Shown: one piece after another, positions 16,503 to 25,466 of the stretch
Layout: every line of letters begins with the position of its first letter
Position numbering within the stretch: position 1 is the first letter of the stretch
From: JAWLCA01 sp050485905
GTDB taxonomy: Bacteria > Pseudomonadota > Alphaproteobacteria > Rhodobacterales > Rhodobacteraceae
Direction of reading: 5' to 3'
Assembly: GCA_050485905.1 (NCBI GenBank)
Contig: JBJHCH010000004.1
Location: 1-64,000, forward strand
DNA length: 64,000 nucleotides
Position numbers and translations under genes: made by a program
Notes under the pieces: model-generated
Told to the model about the DNA's origin: nothing
The model's database searches: none
Seen by the model: the letters and a program-made list of their open reading frames with translations, nothing else

Positions 16503-17560
16503 CGCCCCTTGCCCGGCAACTGATCCGGCGCATCCGTTCCTCGGGGCCGATCACACTGGCCGATTACATGGCCGATTGCCTCCTTGACCCCGAGCACGGC
16601 TATTATGCCACGCGCGAGCCATTCGGCACGGCCGGCGATTTCACCACCGCGCCCGAGATCAGCCAGATGTTCGGCGAGTTGATCGGCCTCTGCCTGGCCC
16701 AGTCGTGGCTGGATCAGGGCGCGCCCGCGCCCTTCACGCTGGCCGAGCTCGGCCCCGGCCGCGGCACGCTGATGGCCGACCTGCTGCGCGCCACCCGCGG
16801 CGTGCCGGGTTTCCATGAGGCGCTTCGCCTGCATCTGGTCGAAGCCTCGCCCCGCCTGCGCGCCCGGCAGCAACAAAGCCTGCCCGCTCACAGCCCGCAG
16901 TGGCACGACACCGTAGCCAGCCTTCCCGAAAGTCCGCTGTTCCTGATCGCCAACGAATTCTTCGACGCGCTGCCGATCCGGCAGTTCCGCCGCGATGGCT
17001 CCGGCTGGCGCGAGGTCATGTTGACCGTCAAGGATGACCGTCTCGCGCTGGGACTGTCCGACCCGGCCGAGATCATGGCACTGGCGCATCGGATCAGCGA
17101 CACTCGCGACGGCGACATCGTGGAAATCTGCCCGGCCGCAGGGCCAATCGCAGGCGCAATCGCGGCACGCATCGCCGCGCATGGCGGGCTCGCGCTGATC
17201 GTCGATTATGGCGGCTGGCACAGCCGTGGCGATACGTTTCAGGCCCTGCGCGGGCATCGGCCCGAGGATCCGCTGGATAACCCCGGCCTTGCCGACCTGA
17301 CCGCGCATGTGGATTTCCAGCCCTTGGCAGAGGCGGCTCGGGCTGCGGGTGCTGCCACTTCCTTCTGCGAACAGGGGCCGTTTCTGGAACGGCTCGGCAT
17401 CGCCGCGAGGGCCGAACGCTTGGCGCAGTCGTTGAAGGACGAGGCGTTGGTCGCGCATCGTGCCGCGCATCGCCGCTTGACCCATGCGCAGGAAATGGGA
17501 CACCTGTTCAAGGTGCTCGCCATCCACCCGCCATCGACACTGCCGCCAGGATTCGCCTGA
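16499..17560 (+). CDS. SAM-dependent methyltransferase, MidA/NDUFAF7 family
   Basis: A 353-residue member of the DUF185/MidA family; the mitochondrial relative NDUFAF7 methylates an arginine of a complex I subunit. Recognised features are the N-terminal [34 protein letters not shown], the SAM-binding [17 protein letters not shown] (about 79-95), [12 protein letters not shown] and ALIVDYGG. The start overlaps the lgt stop (ATGA at 16499), and the stop overlaps the pgeF start (TGATG). The lgt-midA-pgeF order is common in alphaproteobacteria. The target in bacteria is not established. Confidence 0.9.
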   Translation: MTPLARQLIRRIRSSGPITLADYMADCLLDPEHGYYATREPFGTAGDFTTAPEISQMFGELIGLCLAQSWLDQGAPAPFTLAELGPGRGTLMADLLRATRGVPGFHEALRLHLVEASPRLRARQQQSLPAHSPQWHDTVASLPESPLFLIANEFFDALPIRQFRRDGSGWREVMLTVKDDRLALGLSDPAEIMALAHRISDTRDGDIVEICPAAGPIAGAIAARIAAHGGLALIVDYGGWHSRGDTFQALRGHRPEDPLDNPGLADLTAHVDFQPLAEAARAAGAATSFCEQGPFLERLGIAARAERLAQSLKDEALVAHRAAHRRLTHAQEMGHLFKVLAIHPPSTLPPGFA

Positions 17561-18315
17561 TGACGCTGGAAATCCTTACTGCGCCCGCCCTCGGCCCCGT
17601 TCGCCACGGGTTCTTCACCCGCAAGGGCGGCGCGTCGTCGGGTGTGTTCGCCGGGCTGAACTGCGGTGTCGGCTCGTCCGACCTGGCCGAGGCGGTGGCG
17701 ATCAATCGCGCCCGCGTGGCCGAGGTTCTGGGCCTTCTGCCCGAGGCACTGGTAACCATGCATCAGGTCCATTCGCCCGACGTCGTCACCCTGTCCAGCC
17801 CGCCAGAGGCGCCGCCGCGCGCCGATGCGATGGTGACCGCCACGCCCGGGATAGGGCTGGGGGTGCTGACCGCGGATTGCCAGCCGGTGCTGCTGGCCGA
17901 CCGGGCCGCCGGGGTGATCGGCGCGGTCCATGCGGGTTGGCGCGGCACACTCTCCGGGATTCTCGAGGCGACTGTAGCTGCAATGTCCGCACTCGGCGCG
18001 CGGCCAGCACAGATCACCGCCGTGATCGGCCCGGCGATCAGTCAGCGCGCCTACGAGGTCGGCCCCGAACTTTTCGACAGCTTCCGCGACGAGGATCCCG
18101 CGAGCACGCGCTACTTCATCAATGGCGACGGCGACAGGCTGCTGTTCGACCTGCCTGGCTATGGCCTGCACCGACTGCGCGATGCGGGTGTCGGCCACGC
18201 GGAATGGACGCGGCACTGCACCTATTCCGACCCGGCGCTCTTTTATTCCTATCGCCGCGCGACCCATCTGGCCGAGGCAGACTATGGTCGCCTGATCTCT
18301 GTGATTCGCCTGTGA
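17560..18315 (+). CDS. pgeF: Peptidoglycan editing factor PgeF (YfiH/polyphenol oxidase family)
   Basis: A 251-residue YfiH-family protein. Homologues (YlmD, LACC1, PgeF) act as purine nucleoside-active enzymes, and in E. coli the protein prevents misincorporation of L-Ser in peptidoglycan stems. The zinc site is visible: MHQVHSPDVV with its histidine at about 70, TADCQPVLLAD with its cysteine at about 107, and GAVHAGWRGTLSGI with its histidine at about 125. RHFTRKGG-type start sequence (GFFTRKGGASSGVFAGLN) is also family-typical. It is the last gene of the lgt-midA-pgeF unit, sharing one base with midA, and faces a convergent AraC-type gene. Confidence 0.92.
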   Translation: MTLEILTAPALGPVRHGFFTRKGGASSGVFAGLNCGVGSSDLAEAVAINRARVAEVLGLLPEALVTMHQVHSPDVVTLSSPPEAPPRADAMVTATPGIGLGVLTADCQPVLLADRAAGVIGAVHAGWRGTLSGILEATVAAMSALGARPAQITAVIGPAISQRAYEVGPELFDSFRDEDPASTRYFINGDGDRLLFDLPGYGLHRLRDAGVGHAEWTRHCTYSDPALFYSYRRATHLAEADYGRLISVIRL

Positions 18316-18354
18316 TTGGCAAGAATGCTCGCCAACCGACTGCGCGCGGACCCG

Positions 18355-19323
18355 TCAGCCCGTCCCGCGCCGCAGTGACATCGGACTTTGACTGAACTGC
18401 CGCCGGAACGCGCGTGACAGCGCCGATTGCGATGAGAACCCACATCGCAGCGCGATCTGCTGTATCGGGTGGCGGGTGTCCACCACCAGCCGCCGCGCCG
18501 CCTGAAGCCTGAGCCGAAGACCCCAGGCCCCCGGCCCCATGCCGAGATCGCGACGAAACAGCATCTCAAGCCGCCGGGATGACAGGCCCAGCGCGGCGGC
18601 GGTGGCGGCGATGGGTTCAGGGGCGTCCAGCCGGGCCTCCATGCGTGCGATGGCGGTCATCACGCGCGGGTCGGTCGCAGGGCGGGCGTGCGGCACGATC
18701 TGCGGCGTGGCGGCTGGCCGGGGATCATGCAGGAACGAGGCCGCAACCTGCGCGGCAATCGCCGCGCCATGCCGCGCGCCGATCAGGTGCAGCATCAGAT
18801 CCACCGCCGCCGCAGCACCACCCGCCGTGAAGCGCGCGCCCGAGATCACGAAACGGTCGGCCTGCACGTCCACATCGGGGTGGGCGGTGGCGAAATCCTC
18901 CAGATCCTCCCAGTGCACGGTGGCGCGGTGGCCGGTCAGCAGGCCGGCCCGGGCCAGCACCCAGGCCCCGGCATCGACCCCGCCCATCGCCCGCAGGCGC
19001 GGCGCCATGCGGCGCAGCGCGGCCAGAAGCGGGCGCTGCGCCACCTCGGCCTGGCGGAAGCCGGCGACGACGATCAGGGCGTCGGCCTCCACCGCCTCGG
19101 GCCCGCGATCGGAGGGGACGGTCAGGCCGCAGGACAGCGCGACCGGCCCGCCATCGGGCGAGAGCACGCGCCAGCGATAGGCCGGGTGCCCCAGATGCCG
19201 GTTCGCGCTGCGCAGCGGGTCCAGAACGGCGGCCAGCGCACTGAGAGACGCCTGCGGCAGAAGCAGCACCGACAGGGCCAGCGGGCGCGGATCAGGGGCG
19301 AAGATGGTTTCGTTCCGGGTCAC
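18355..19323 (-). CDS. GlxA/CdhR-type AraC family regulator
   Basis: A 322-residue regulator. The N-terminal class I amidotransferase-like (DJ-1/PfpI) sensor domain spans about residues 14-185. A C-terminal AraC double helix-turn-helix follows (about 215-318), seen as PIAATAAALGLSSRRLEMLFRR and IQQIALRCGFSSQSALSRAFRR. The subgroup includes CdhR, the activator of carnitine dehydrogenase genes in Pseudomonas. It is divergent from the carnitine/betaine genes starting at 19395, only 71 bp away, so it is the obvious candidate regulator of that operon. Ligand identity (carnitine or a breakdown product) is inferred. Confidence 0.82.
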   Translation of the reverse strand: MTRNETIFAPDPRPLALSVLLLPQASLSALAAVLDPLRSANRHLGHPAYRWRVLSPDGGPVALSCGLTVPSDRGPEAVEADALIVVAGFRQAEVAQRPLLAALRRMAPRLRAMGGVDAGAWVLARAGLLTGHRATVHWEDLEDFATAHPDVDVQADRFVISGARFTAGGAAAAVDLMLHLIGARHGAAIAAQVAASFLHDPRPAATPQIVPHARPATDPRVMTAIARMEARLDAPEPIAATAAALGLSSRRLEMLFRRDLGMGPGAWGLRLRLQAARRLVVDTRHPIQQIALRCGFSSQSALSRAFRRQFSQSPMSLRRGTG

Positions 19324-19326
19324 GAA

Positions 19327-19339
19327 GATTTCGTAAATC
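19327..19339. promoter_or_regulatory. Palindrome in the divergent carnitine-cluster promoter
   Basis: GATTT-CGT-AAATC is a perfect 5-bp dyad with a 3-base centre, located 3 bp upstream of the AraC-type regulator start and 55 bp before the BKACE start at 19395. It may be an operator for the regulator itself, but AraC-type sites are usually direct repeats, so this is only suggestive. Confidence 0.3.
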
Positions 19340-19394
19340 GCAAAACACCGCTTCGCAAGCCTGCTATGGTCGGCGCGACAAAAAGGGGGGATCC

Positions 19395-20303
19395 ATGCCG
19401 CTGACCATGAACCGCGAGGTCTTCATCACCTGTGCCGTGACGGGGTCGGGCAGCACGCAGGACCGCAGCCCGCATGTGCCGCGCAGCCCCGCGCAGATCG
19501 CCGACAGCGCCATCGCCGCGGCCAAGGCGGGGGCGGCCATCGTGCATTGCCATGTGCGCGACCCGGAAACCGGCGCGCCGGCACGCGACCCGGCGCTGTA
19601 CCGCGAGGTGACGGAGAGGATCCGCGATGCCGATACCGACGTGGTTCTGAACCTGACCGCCGGTATGGGCGGCGATCTGGTGTTCGAGGGGACGGAGCAG
19701 ATGGCCCGCCCGTCGCAGAAATCCGACATGGCGGGCGCTGCGGAGCGGGTGCAGCATGTGGTCGACTGCCGGCCCGAGATCTGCACGCTGGATTGCGGCA
19801 CGATGAACTTTGCCGAGGCCGACTATGTGATGGTGAACACCCCCGGCATGCTGCGCGACATGGCGGCGCGGATGGTGGCATCGGGGGTGCGGATCGAGAT
19901 CGAGGCCTTCGACACCGGCCACCTGTGGTTCGCCCGGCAACTGGTGGAGGAGGGGATCATCCCCGACCCGGTGCTGGTGCAGCTGTGCATGGGCGTGCCC
20001 TGGGGCGCGCCGGACGATCTGAACACGTTTCTGGCGATGGTGAACAACGTGCCGGCGGGCTGGCACTGGTCGGCGTTTTCGCTGGGGCGGAACCAGATGG
20101 CCTATGTGGCAGCGGCCGTGCTGGCGGGCGGCAACGTCCGCGTGGGTCTGGAGGACAACCTGTGGCTGGGCAAGGGCGAGCTTGCCACCAACGCGCAACT
20201 GGTTGAACGCGCGGTGACGATCATCGAGGCGATGGGCGCCCGCGTGATCGGCCCCGACGAGGTGCGCGCCCGGCTGAAGCTGGAAAAGCGGGCGCCGCAG
20301 TGA
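19395..20303 (+). CDS. Beta-keto acid cleavage enzyme (BKACE), likely dehydrocarnitine cleavage
   Basis: A 302-residue zinc-dependent TIM-barrel enzyme of the BKACE (formerly DUF849) family; members condense a beta-keto acid with acetyl-CoA to give acetoacetate and a CoA ester. The zinc ligands HCHVR (51-55) and the conserved NLTAGMGGD, TLDCGTMNF, EIEAFDTGH and SLGRNQM segments are present. In carnitine degraders this family converts 3-dehydrocarnitine to betainyl-CoA. That role is supported by the carnitine dehydrogenase-thioesterase fusion two genes downstream. A GGGGGGA tract precedes the ATG, and the next gene overlaps by GTGA. Confidence 0.85.
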   Translation: MPLTMNREVFITCAVTGSGSTQDRSPHVPRSPAQIADSAIAAAKAGAAIVHCHVRDPETGAPARDPALYREVTERIRDADTDVVLNLTAGMGGDLVFEGTEQMARPSQKSDMAGAAERVQHVVDCRPEICTLDCGTMNFAEADYVMVNTPGMLRDMAARMVASGVRIEIEAFDTGHLWFARQLVEEGIIPDPVLVQLCMGVPWGAPDDLNTFLAMVNNVPAGWHWSAFSLGRNQMAYVAAAVLAGGNVRVGLEDNLWLGKGELATNAQLVERAVTIIEAMGARVIGPDEVRARLKLEKRAPQ

Positions 20304-20848
20304 CTGCCCCGCTGAGGCGCGCGGCGCTGGCGGCTGTGCTTTTGCTCGCCGGTTGCGGAAGCTGGGATGTCTATCGCGATACCTCGGTCCCCATGGCGGT
20401 GGTCGCGGATCTGGACGTCACCCGCTACATGGGCCGCTGGTACGAGATCGCGCGCTTTCCCAACAGCTTCGAGCGTGGGTGCACCGGCGTGACGGCAGAC
20501 TATGCCCTGCGTGACGACGACCGGATCGATGTGGTCAACACCTGCCGGCAGGACGCGCTGGACGGCCCGGTGCGTCAGGTCAGCGGCGTGGCGCAGGTCG
20601 AGGGGCCGGGGCGGCTGTCGGTCAGCTTCGCGCCGTTCATCCCCTTTGCCCGCGGCGACTATTGGGTGCTGCATCTGGAACCCGAATACAGTCTGGCCGT
20701 GGTGGGCGAACCGCGCGGCCGGGCCGGCTGGGTGCTGGCGCGCAACCCGCAGGTCGATCCCGTAGCCTATGGCCGGGCGCTGCGGGCGCTGCGGCGGAAC
20801 GGATACGATACCGACCGGCTGGAACTGGTCGAGCAGGGGGCAGAGTGA
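20300..20848 (+). CDS. Outer-membrane lipocalin (Blc-like) lipoprotein
   Basis: A 182-residue lipocalin. The lipobox LLAGC puts the lipidated cysteine at about residue 19. The structurally conserved lipocalin motif GRWYEIARFPNSFERGC (about 45-61) and the later YWVLHLEPEYSLAVVGEP and GWVLARNP strands are clear. It starts with GTG inside the previous stop (GTGA) and shares one base with the next gene, so it is firmly inside the carnitine operon. Bacterial lipocalins bind fatty acids or lysophospholipids; a link to choline or carnitine from membrane lipids is possible but unproven. Confidence 0.88.
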   Translation: MTAPLRRAALAAVLLLAGCGSWDVYRDTSVPMAVVADLDVTRYMGRWYEIARFPNSFERGCTGVTADYALRDDDRIDVVNTCRQDALDGPVRQVSGVAQVEGPGRLSVSFAPFIPFARGDYWVLHLEPEYSLAVVGEPRGRAGWVLARNPQVDPVAYGRALRALRRNGYDTDRLELVEQGAE

Positions 20849-22302
20849 TGGCGAAGGCGGCAGTCATAGGCGGCGGGGTGATCGGCGGCGGCTGGGCCGC
20901 GCGGTTCCTGCTGAACGGTTGGGACGTGGCGGTGTTCGACCCCGACCCGGAGGCCGGGCGCAAGCTGGCCGAGGTGCTGGCGAACGCCCGCGCGGCGTTG
21001 CCCGCGCTGTCGGACGTGCCGATGCCGGCCGAGGGGCGGCTGGAGATCGTGGCCAGCATCGCCGAGGCGGTGGCGGGTGCCGATTACATCCAGGAAAGCG
21101 TGCCGGAGCGGCTGGACCTGAAGCACCGGGTCTATGCCGAAATCCAGGCGGCGAGCGGCGCGCCGATCGGGTCGTCCACGTCTGGATTCAAGCCGTCGGA
21201 GTTGCAGCAGGGGGCGAAGCGCCCGGGCGCGATCTTCGTGGCCCATCCGTTCAACCCGGTCTACCTGCTGCCGCTGGTCGAGGTGGTGCCGAGCCCCGCC
21301 TCCGACCCCGGGGTGATTGATCGGGCGAAGGACGTGCTGTCCGGATTGGGGATGTATCCCCTGCACGTCCGCAAGGAGATCGACGCCCATATCGCCGACC
21401 GTTTCCTGGAAGCCGTCTGGCGAGAGGCGCTGTGGCTGGTCAAGGACGGGGTGGCCACGACCGAGGAGATCGACGAAGCGATCCGCATGGGATTCGGCCT
21501 GCGCTGGGGCCAGATGGGCCTGTTCGAGACCTATCGCATCGCCGGGGGCGAGGCGGGGATGCGGCATTTCCTGGAACAGTTCGGCCCCTGCCTGACCTGG
21601 CCCTGGACGAAGCTGATGGACGTGCCCGAGTTCAACGACGAACTTGTGGAGCTGGTCGCCGGGCAGTCGGACGCGCAATCCGGGCACCTGTCGATCCGCG
21701 AGCTGGAACGCATCCGAGACGCCAACCTGATCGGATTCCTGCGGGTGCTGAAGGACCGCAACTGGGGCGCGGGGCGGGTGCTGCTGGAACACGACGCCCG
21801 CCTGCGGCAAGCCGCGCCCGAGCCTGTGCCCGAGACAGCCGCGCCGATGGTGATGGCCCGCATGCAGGTGCTGCCCGGCTGGATCGACTACAACGGCCAC
21901 ATGACCGAAAGCCGGTATCTGTTCGCCAGTTCCGAGACGACGGATGCCTTCCTGCGCTACATCGGCGCCGGGATGGACTACGTCGCGGCGGGCAACAGCT
22001 ACTACACCGCAGAAACCCATATCATGCATCTGGGCGAGGCGAAGCTGGGCGACCGGCTGACCGGATCGCTGCAGGTGCTGGGCGCGGACGAGAAGCGGTT
22101 GCATGTCTTTGTCCGGATCGAGCGCGGCGGGCAGGTGGTGGCGACGTTGGAACAGATGCTCTTGCATGTGGATATGAACGCGGGCCGCGCCTGCCCGGCC
22201 GCGCCCGATGTTCTGGCGCGGCTGATGCCGATTGCCGAGGCTCACCGGGCACTACCGCGCCCCGATGCCGCCGGCCGCCATGTCGGACAAAGGAAAGCGT
22301 GA
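20848..22302 (+). CDS. L-carnitine dehydrogenase fused to betainyl-CoA thioesterase
   Basis: A 484-residue two-domain protein. Residues 1 to about 320 are a 3-hydroxyacyl-CoA dehydrogenase-type domain: NAD motif VIGGGVIGGGWAARF at 6-20, catalytic histidine in FVAHPFNPVYLLPL. The architecture matches carnitine 3-dehydrogenase. From about residue 335 a hot-dog thioesterase domain follows (VLPGWIDYNGHMTESRYL, with the 4HBT-type aspartate and NGHM). The fusion joins the CdhA and CdhB steps: carnitine to 3-dehydrocarnitine, and hydrolysis of betainyl-CoA to glycine betaine. The BKACE at 19395 would supply the step between them. The start is the ATG in TGATG at 20846-20850. Confidence 0.9.
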   Translation: MAKAAVIGGGVIGGGWAARFLLNGWDVAVFDPDPEAGRKLAEVLANARAALPALSDVPMPAEGRLEIVASIAEAVAGADYIQESVPERLDLKHRVYAEIQAASGAPIGSSTSGFKPSELQQGAKRPGAIFVAHPFNPVYLLPLVEVVPSPASDPGVIDRAKDVLSGLGMYPLHVRKEIDAHIADRFLEAVWREALWLVKDGVATTEEIDEAIRMGFGLRWGQMGLFETYRIAGGEAGMRHFLEQFGPCLTWPWTKLMDVPEFNDELVELVAGQSDAQSGHLSIRELERIRDANLIGFLRVLKDRNWGAGRVLLEHDARLRQAAPEPVPETAAPMVMARMQVLPGWIDYNGHMTESRYLFASSETTDAFLRYIGAGMDYVAAGNSYYTAETHIMHLGEAKLGDRLTGSLQVLGADEKRLHVFVRIERGGQVVATLEQMLLHVDMNAGRACPAAPDVLARLMPIAEAHRALPRPDAAGRHVGQRKA

Positions 22303-23465
22303 TGGACTTTGCCCTGACCGACGAACAGCGGATGATCGTCGAAACGACGCGCGCCTTCGTGGAGGCCGAGCTTTACCCGCACGAGGCGCTGGTCGAACGC
22401 ACCGGCCACCTGCCGATGGACCTGGTCCGCGAGGTGCAGGCCAAGGCGATGGCGGCGGGCCTCTACGCCGCGAACATGCCAGAGGAGGTGGGCGGCGCGG
22501 GCCTCGATACCCTGTCGTGGCTGCTGTACGAGCGCGAACTGGGCCGGGCGAACTATGCGCTGCACTGGACCTGCGTCGCGCGGCCGTCGAACATCCTGCT
22601 GGCCGGCACGCCCGAGCAGCGCGAACGCTACCTTCTGCCCTGCATCCGGGGCGAGACCTGGGACTGCCTGGCGATGACCGAACCCGGCGCGGGCTCGGAT
22701 CTGCGCGGCATGACCGCATCGGCCCGACCCGACGGCGGCGACTGGGTGCTAAACGGCACCAAGCACTTCATCAGCCACGCCGACATCGCGGGCTTCACCA
22801 TCGCCTTCATGGCGACGGGCGAGGAAGACACGCCGCGAGGGCGCAAGAAGCTGATCACCGCTTTCTTCGTGGACAAGGGCGCGCCCGGCTTTACCGTTCG
22901 CGAGGGCTATCGCAACGTCAGCCACCGCGGCTATTCCAACGCGATCCTCGAATTCGACGACTGCCGCGTTCCGGCCGAAAGCGTGCTGGGCGAGGTTCAC
23001 AAGGGATTCGAGGTGGCGAACGCCTGGCTGGGCGCCACGCGGCTGCAGGTGGCAGCCACCTGCCTCGGCCGGGCCGACAGGGCATTGTCGCACGCGCTGT
23101 CCTGGGCGGCGGAGCGGCGGCAGTTCGGGCAAGCCATCGGCAAGTTCCAGGGCGTCAGCTTCAAGCTGGCGGACATGGCGACGGAACTGAAGGCCGCTGA
23201 ACTGCTGACCTGGTCGGCCGGTTGGAGGTTCGATCAGGGCAGCGTGACCGAGGCCGACATGGCGATGGCGAAGCTGAAGGCGACCGAGGCGCTGGCGATG
23301 ATCGCCGACGAAGCGATCCAGATCCACGGCGGCATGGGGCTGATGGACGAACTGCCGCTGGAACGCATCTGGCGCGACGCGCGTGTCGAACGCATCTGGG
23401 AGGGGACATCCGAGATCCAGCGCCACATCATCAGCCGCGAGTTGCTGCGGCCGCTGGGCGGGTGA
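22302..23465 (+). CDS. Acyl-CoA dehydrogenase, crotonobetainyl/butyrobetainyl-CoA type
   Basis: A 387-residue FAD acyl-CoA dehydrogenase. Signatures are AMTEPGAGSDLRGM (FAD/substrate region, about 124-137), LNGTKHFISHADIAGF, RRQFGQAIGKFQGVSFKLADM, IQIHGGMGLMDELPLER and the C-terminal WEGTSEIQRHII with the likely catalytic glutamate. The start is ATG 22302, sharing one base with the previous stop. In this operon it most plausibly interconverts gamma-butyrobetainyl-CoA and crotonobetainyl-CoA. That assignment is by context, since general acyl-CoA dehydrogenases look similar. Confidence 0.85.
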   Translation: MDFALTDEQRMIVETTRAFVEAELYPHEALVERTGHLPMDLVREVQAKAMAAGLYAANMPEEVGGAGLDTLSWLLYERELGRANYALHWTCVARPSNILLAGTPEQRERYLLPCIRGETWDCLAMTEPGAGSDLRGMTASARPDGGDWVLNGTKHFISHADIAGFTIAFMATGEEDTPRGRKKLITAFFVDKGAPGFTVREGYRNVSHRGYSNAILEFDDCRVPAESVLGEVHKGFEVANAWLGATRLQVAATCLGRADRALSHALSWAAERRQFGQAIGKFQGVSFKLADMATELKAAELLTWSAGWRFDQGSVTEADMAMAKLKATEALAMIADEAIQIHGGMGLMDELPLERIWRDARVERIWEGTSEIQRHIISRELLRPLGG

Positions 23466-23468
23466 AAC

Positions 23469-25466
23469 ATGCGCGACTTGTCGCGGCTTCTGCGCCCGCG
23501 GTCCATCGCCGTCCTGGGCGGGGGCTGGGCCGAGAACGTGATCGCGCAATGCCGGAAGATGGGGTTCGACGGCCCGGTCTGGCCGGTGCATCCGACGAAA
23601 CCGACGGTGGGCGGTCTGCCTGCCTTTGCCAGCATCGCTGACCTGCCCGCCGCGCCGGATGCGGCCTTCATCGGGGTGAACCGGCACGCGACGCTGGACG
23701 TCGTGGGCGAGCTGGCGGCGCGCGGCGCGGGCGGCGGGATCTGCTTTGCCAGTGGCTGGGCCGAGACGGGGGCGGGCGATCTGCAGGCGCGGCTGGTGGC
23801 GGCGGCGGGCGACATGCCGGTGCTGGGGCCGAACTGCTACGGGGTGATCAACTATCTGGACGGTGCGCTTCTGTGGCCCGACCAGCATGGCGGGCGGCGG
23901 GTGGACCGCGGCGTGGCCATCGCCAGCCAGTCGTCGAACATCGCGGTGAACCTGACGATGCAGCGGCGCGGGCTGCCGGTCGCTTACGTGGCCTGTCTGG
24001 GCAACGCGGCGCAGACAGGGCTGGCGGACCTGTCGGCGGCATTGCTGGCCGACGCGCGTGTCACAGCGCTGGGGCTTTATGTTGAGGGGATCGCGGATGC
24101 CCCGGCCTTTGCGCGCATGGCGCAGGCGGCGCGCGCGGCGGGCAAGGAGATCGTCGCCATCAAGTCGGGCAAGACCGAGGGCAGCGCGCGGGCGGCGGCA
24201 ACGCACACGGCGGCGCTGGCAGGGGCGGGTGCGGCGTCCTCGGCCTTCCTGCGACAATGCGGCGTGGCCGAGGTGGCGACGCTGCAAGAATTGCTTGAGG
24301 TGCTGAAGTTTTGCCACGCGCAGGGGCCGATGCCGGGGCGGCGGGTCTGCGCGGTCTGCTGCTCTGGCGGCGAGGCGGGTCTGACCGCGGACCTAGCCGC
24401 GGGGACGGCACTGGAGTTTCCCGCGCCCGAAGCACAGGCGGCGGCGCGGCTGGGGGCCGTTCTGGGGCCGCTGGTGACAGTTTCGAACCCGCTCGACTAT
24501 CACACCTTCATCTGGGGCGACGGGCCGAAGACGACGGATGTGTTCACTACCATGCTGGCCGGGTACGACGCCGGCGTCTTTGTGATCGACCCGCCGCGCG
24601 CCGACCGCTGTGATCCGGCATCGTTCCGGCCGGCGCTGGATTCGATCGGGGCAGCGGCGCGGGCGACGGGGAGGCCTGCGCTCGCCGTCGCCTCGATCCC
24701 CGAGAACATGGAGGAGGCCGAGGCCGACCGGTTGCTGGCCGAGGGCGTGATCCCGATGGGCGGGCTGGAGGTAGCGCTGGCCACGCTGGATGCGGCGGCG
24801 ACGCCGCCGGGGCGCGCGGATTGGCAGCCGTGGCAGGTGCGGGCGCAGGGGGCAGCCGTGGCGCTGGACGAGGCCGAGGGCAAGGCGCTGCTGGCCGGGG
24901 CCGGGATCGCCGTGCCGCGCGGGGTCCGGGCGGCCACGCTTGCCGACTTGGCATCGCTGGCCAGTGACCTGATCCCGCCGCTGGCGCTGAAGGGGCTGGG
25001 GTTCGCCCACAAGTCCGAGGCGGGGGCGGTGCGGCTTGAGCTGCACAGCCTTGACGGAGAGGCCGCGATGCCGGGGGCCACCGGGTATCTGGCCGAGGAG
25101 GTGGTGGTGGGCGGCGTGGCCGAACTGCTGGTGGGGCTGCGGCGCGATCCGGTCTATGGCGCCTCGCTGACGCTGGGCCTTGGGGGCGTGACGGCGGAAC
25201 TGCTGGCCGATACGGTGACGCTGATCCTGCCGGTGACGGCAGGCGAGGTCGGGGACGCGCTGCGGCGGCTACGGCTCTGGCCGCTGCTGGACGGCTACCG
25301 GGGGCGGCCCCGGGCGGCGGTGGGTGCGGCGGTGGCGGCGATCTGCCGGATGGCCGATCTGTTGGCGGCCCACGACGATCTGGTCGAGATCGAGGTGAAC
25401 CCGCTGATCGTGACAGAAACCGGTGCGGTGGCCGTCGATGCATTGATACTCAGGGAGGCAGAATGA
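23469..25466 (+). CDS. Acetate-CoA ligase (ADP-forming) family acyl-CoA synthetase
   Basis: A 665-residue acyl-CoA synthetase of the NDP-forming superfamily. It has an N-terminal CoA-binding Rossmann domain (SIAVLGGGWAENVI), succinyl-CoA ligase-like domains with LGPNCYGVINY and the phosphohistidine loop THTAALAG (His246), and a C-terminal ATP-grasp domain (ALKGLGFAHKSEAGAVRLEL, EIEVNPLIV). It is 3 bp after the dehydrogenase and overlaps the crotonase by ATGA. Here it likely activates a carnitine-related acid (gamma-butyrobetaine, crotonobetaine or D-carnitine). That would replace the AMP-forming CaiC type; the substrate is inferred. Confidence 0.85.
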   Translation: MRDLSRLLRPRSIAVLGGGWAENVIAQCRKMGFDGPVWPVHPTKPTVGGLPAFASIADLPAAPDAAFIGVNRHATLDVVGELAARGAGGGICFASGWAETGAGDLQARLVAAAGDMPVLGPNCYGVINYLDGALLWPDQHGGRRVDRGVAIASQSSNIAVNLTMQRRGLPVAYVACLGNAAQTGLADLSAALLADARVTALGLYVEGIADAPAFARMAQAARAAGKEIVAIKSGKTEGSARAAATHTAALAGAGAASSAFLRQCGVAEVATLQELLEVLKFCHAQGPMPGRRVCAVCCSGGEAGLTADLAAGTALEFPAPEAQAAARLGAVLGPLVTVSNPLDYHTFIWGDGPKTTDVFTTMLAGYDAGVFVIDPPRADRCDPASFRPALDSIGAAARATGRPALAVASIPENMEEAEADRLLAEGVIPMGGLEVALATLDAAATPPGRADWQPWQVRAQGAAVALDEAEGKALLAGAGIAVPRGVRAATLADLASLASDLIPPLALKGLGFAHKSEAGAVRLELHSLDGEAAMPGATGYLAEEVVVGGVAELLVGLRRDPVYGASLTLGLGGVTAELLADTVTLILPVTAGEVGDALRRLRLWPLLDGYRGRPRAAVGAAVAAICRMADLLAAHDDLVEIEVNPLIVTETGAVAVDALILREAE

